NCBI GenBank assembly: GCA_006503475.1
Contig: RSEH01000040.1
Span: forward strand, 1 to 64,000
Length of the DNA stretch: 64,000 nucleotides
Direction of reading: 5' to 3'
Origin: Stentor roeselii
Lineage: Eukaryota > Ciliophora > Heterotrichea > Heterotrichida > Stentoridae
Numbering within the stretch: position 1 is the stretch's first letter; every line of letters begins with the position of its first letter. The notes under the pieces are model-generated. The model saw only the letters and a program-made list of their open reading frames with translations, had not been told where the DNA came from and searched no databases. Shown in pieces: positions 62,883-64,000 of this stretch. The translations under genes were made by a program, and so were the position numbers.

Positions 62883-64000
62883 ATGATTTTTCTTGGGATC
62901 TTGATAAGTGTCACTGCTGATCTTTGTCTGGAAAGTCTTACAGATGGAAGAACAGCATCGAAATTTGTTGAGTCAATGAGATATTCAGGAAAAGGCCTGA
63001 ACGAGCAAGGTAAGCAACAAGCCTGCAAGGATTCAGGCTCAGATTACTACATCTTATTCCTTAAAGACAAATCATATCAAGACCTAACCCATATCGGCGT
63101 CTGCTTACCTAAAACCTGTGACATTTTCCATCTTTCAAAAATACTCTCAACCTACTCAATCTTCGTGGAAACCCCAGAAAATTCTGAAATTTCTACCTGG
63201 GGGACAGTTTTTGCAGTAGTGCTTTTACTTTACATAGCACTTTGCATATTTTGTGGAATTATTCAATATTCAAGACCAGACTTAAAAAAAATTAAGATAA
63301 TACAGTCATTTTCATCTTTGGCTGCGATTAAAGGACTTCTAAAGACAAGACCTAACAACGACCTAGGCCTGTTCAATGGTTTAAGACTAATCAGCTTCAT
63401 AATGGTAATCTACGGACACACCATTCTCATAAAGCTCAAAACATCCTTAATCAACATAGAAGAAATCGGAGAAACTTTCAAACACTGGTGGGGAGTCTGG
63501 GCTTACGCCGGTTTTTTCTCAGTCGACGTGTTTTTCTTCATTTCAGGTTTTATAATTGCTTACTTTTTATTGATGCACCTAGTAAAAAACCAAAAAATCT
63601 CCTTGGTACTGTTATACATTCATAGAATAACAAGAATATTGCCAGCGTTACTCGTCGCTCTTGGAGTAAATTATTTCCTAGTCCCTTCACTATTCTCAGG
63701 TCCAATCTGGAAGTACTACCGTCAAAGTTTAACCTCAGGATGTTCAAATTACTGGTGGGCTCAAGTTTTATTCATCAACAATTTTTACCCGAACCAACAA
63801 AAAGATGACTGTTTTGGGACTACCTGGTACATAGCGAACGATATGCAGTTCTTTTTAGTGAGTCCTTTGATAATAAACGTTTATTTCAGAAGTGCTAGAA
63901 AATATTGGATCTGGTATTTTAGTGGATTGACTTTTTTAGCTATTTTTGTGAGTTCTTCATTAATCGGGTACAATTATCGTGTTTCAGTCAACCCGTTAGC
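62883..64000 (+). CDS. NRF-6-like acyltransferase-3 membrane protein, partial
   Basis: The frame opens with ATG at 62883 and stays open to the window edge, so the 3' end is missing; 372 codons are visible. MIFLGILISVTADLC is a likely signal peptide. Residues 20-85 (SGKGLNEQGKQQACKDSG, YYILFLKDKSYQDL, VCLPKTC) match the cysteine-bearing NRF ectodomain of nose-resistant-to-fluoxetine proteins. After one helix (about 103-126) comes the acyltransferase-3 core: LGLFNGLRLISFIMVIYGHT with the catalytic-type histidine near 183, then FFSVDVFFFISGFIIAYFL and RITRILPALL. Such enzymes move acyl groups onto sugars or lipids across membranes; the metazoan NRF-6 is linked to lipid and drug transport. The substrate is unknown. 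Confidence 0.88.
   Translation, partial: MIFLGILISVTADLCLESLTDGRTASKFVESMRYSGKGLNEQGKQQACKDSGSDYYILFLKDKSYQDLTHIGVCLPKTCDIFHLSKILSTYSIFVETPENSEISTWGTVFAVVLLLYIALCIFCGIIQYSRPDLKKIKIIQSFSSLAAIKGLLKTRPNNDLGLFNGLRLISFIMVIYGHTILIKLKTSLINIEEIGETFKHWWGVWAYAGFFSVDVFFFISGFIIAYFLLMHLVKNQKISLVLLYIHRITRILPALLVALGVNYFLVPSLFSGPIWKYYRQSLTSGCSNYWWAQVLFINNFYPNQQKDDCFGTTWYIANDMQFFLVSPLIINVYFRSARKYWIWYFSGLTFLAIFVSSSLIGYNYRVSVNPL

Noticed and set aside
1-64000. Integrated virus, retroelement, LINE or transposase gene
   Set aside because: No reverse transcriptase, integrase, capsid, transposase or terminal-repeat structure was recognised anywhere in the window.

Overview
The window looks like macronuclear DNA of a heterotrich ciliate, most likely Stentor or a close relative. 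Four things point there. Genes are long, closely packed and on both strands in AT-rich DNA. All three standard stop codons end genes and none occurs inside one, so UAA/UAG (Tetrahymena, Paramecium) and UGA (Blepharisma) are not reassigned. Thirteen introns can be placed and every one is exactly 15 nt, GT(A/G)...AG, the ultrashort class known from Stentor. The proteins are typical of a ciliated protist: EF-hand/EMAP-like WD protein, tubulin ligase-like enzyme, CFAP97-like protein, MORN protein, cysteine-rich membrane proteins, TmcB-like PAS membrane protein, cyclic-nucleotide-binding proteins. No tRNA, rRNA, CRISPR, provirus or intact transposon was recognised.

Layout. 1-1538: 5' part of a minus-strand gene leaving the window. 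1539-4736: gene-poor DNA with three islands of broken, coding-like minus-strand sequence. 4737-17669: three minus-strand membrane-protein genes (cysteine-rich/lectin-like giant, PAS/TmcB-like protein, cysteine-rich RING protein) separated by AT-rich spacers of 1.4-1.8 kb, one with a 53-bp tandem repeat. 18601-29110: a small frame-broken minus gene, then plus-strand CK1-type kinase, cNMP-binding protein, Na+/H+ exchanger with a cNMP-binding tail, a multi-pass protein, an SK-like K+ channel and a TTLL enzyme. 29212-36855: a divergent pair, coiled-coil protein and 2,288-residue EF-hand/EMAP protein. 37346-42517: a glucan synthase fused to an amylase-like domain and a CBM48. 42566-54498: seven plus-strand genes with only 2-31 nt between neighbours. 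54495-59183: four minus-strand genes (PH-like, CFAP97-like, TPR/RRM-like, coiled coil). 59448-64000: purple acid phosphatase, an unknown minus gene abutting it stop to stop, and the start of an NRF-6-like acyltransferase.

How the genes might work together: several (cNMP-binding protein, cNMP-gated exchanger, SK-like channel, CK1, TTLL, EMAP, CFAP97-like, MORN) would fit ciliary or cortical signalling and microtubule work. That is inference from families and neighbourhood; ciliate neighbours need not be co-regulated.

The least expected signal is compositional. Across genes and spacers the plus strand drifts to G(+T)-rich and then switches abruptly to C(+A)-rich, repeatedly and often 1.2-1.5 kb apart, also inside single exons. 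Several gene 5' flanks are almost free of G on the coding strand.
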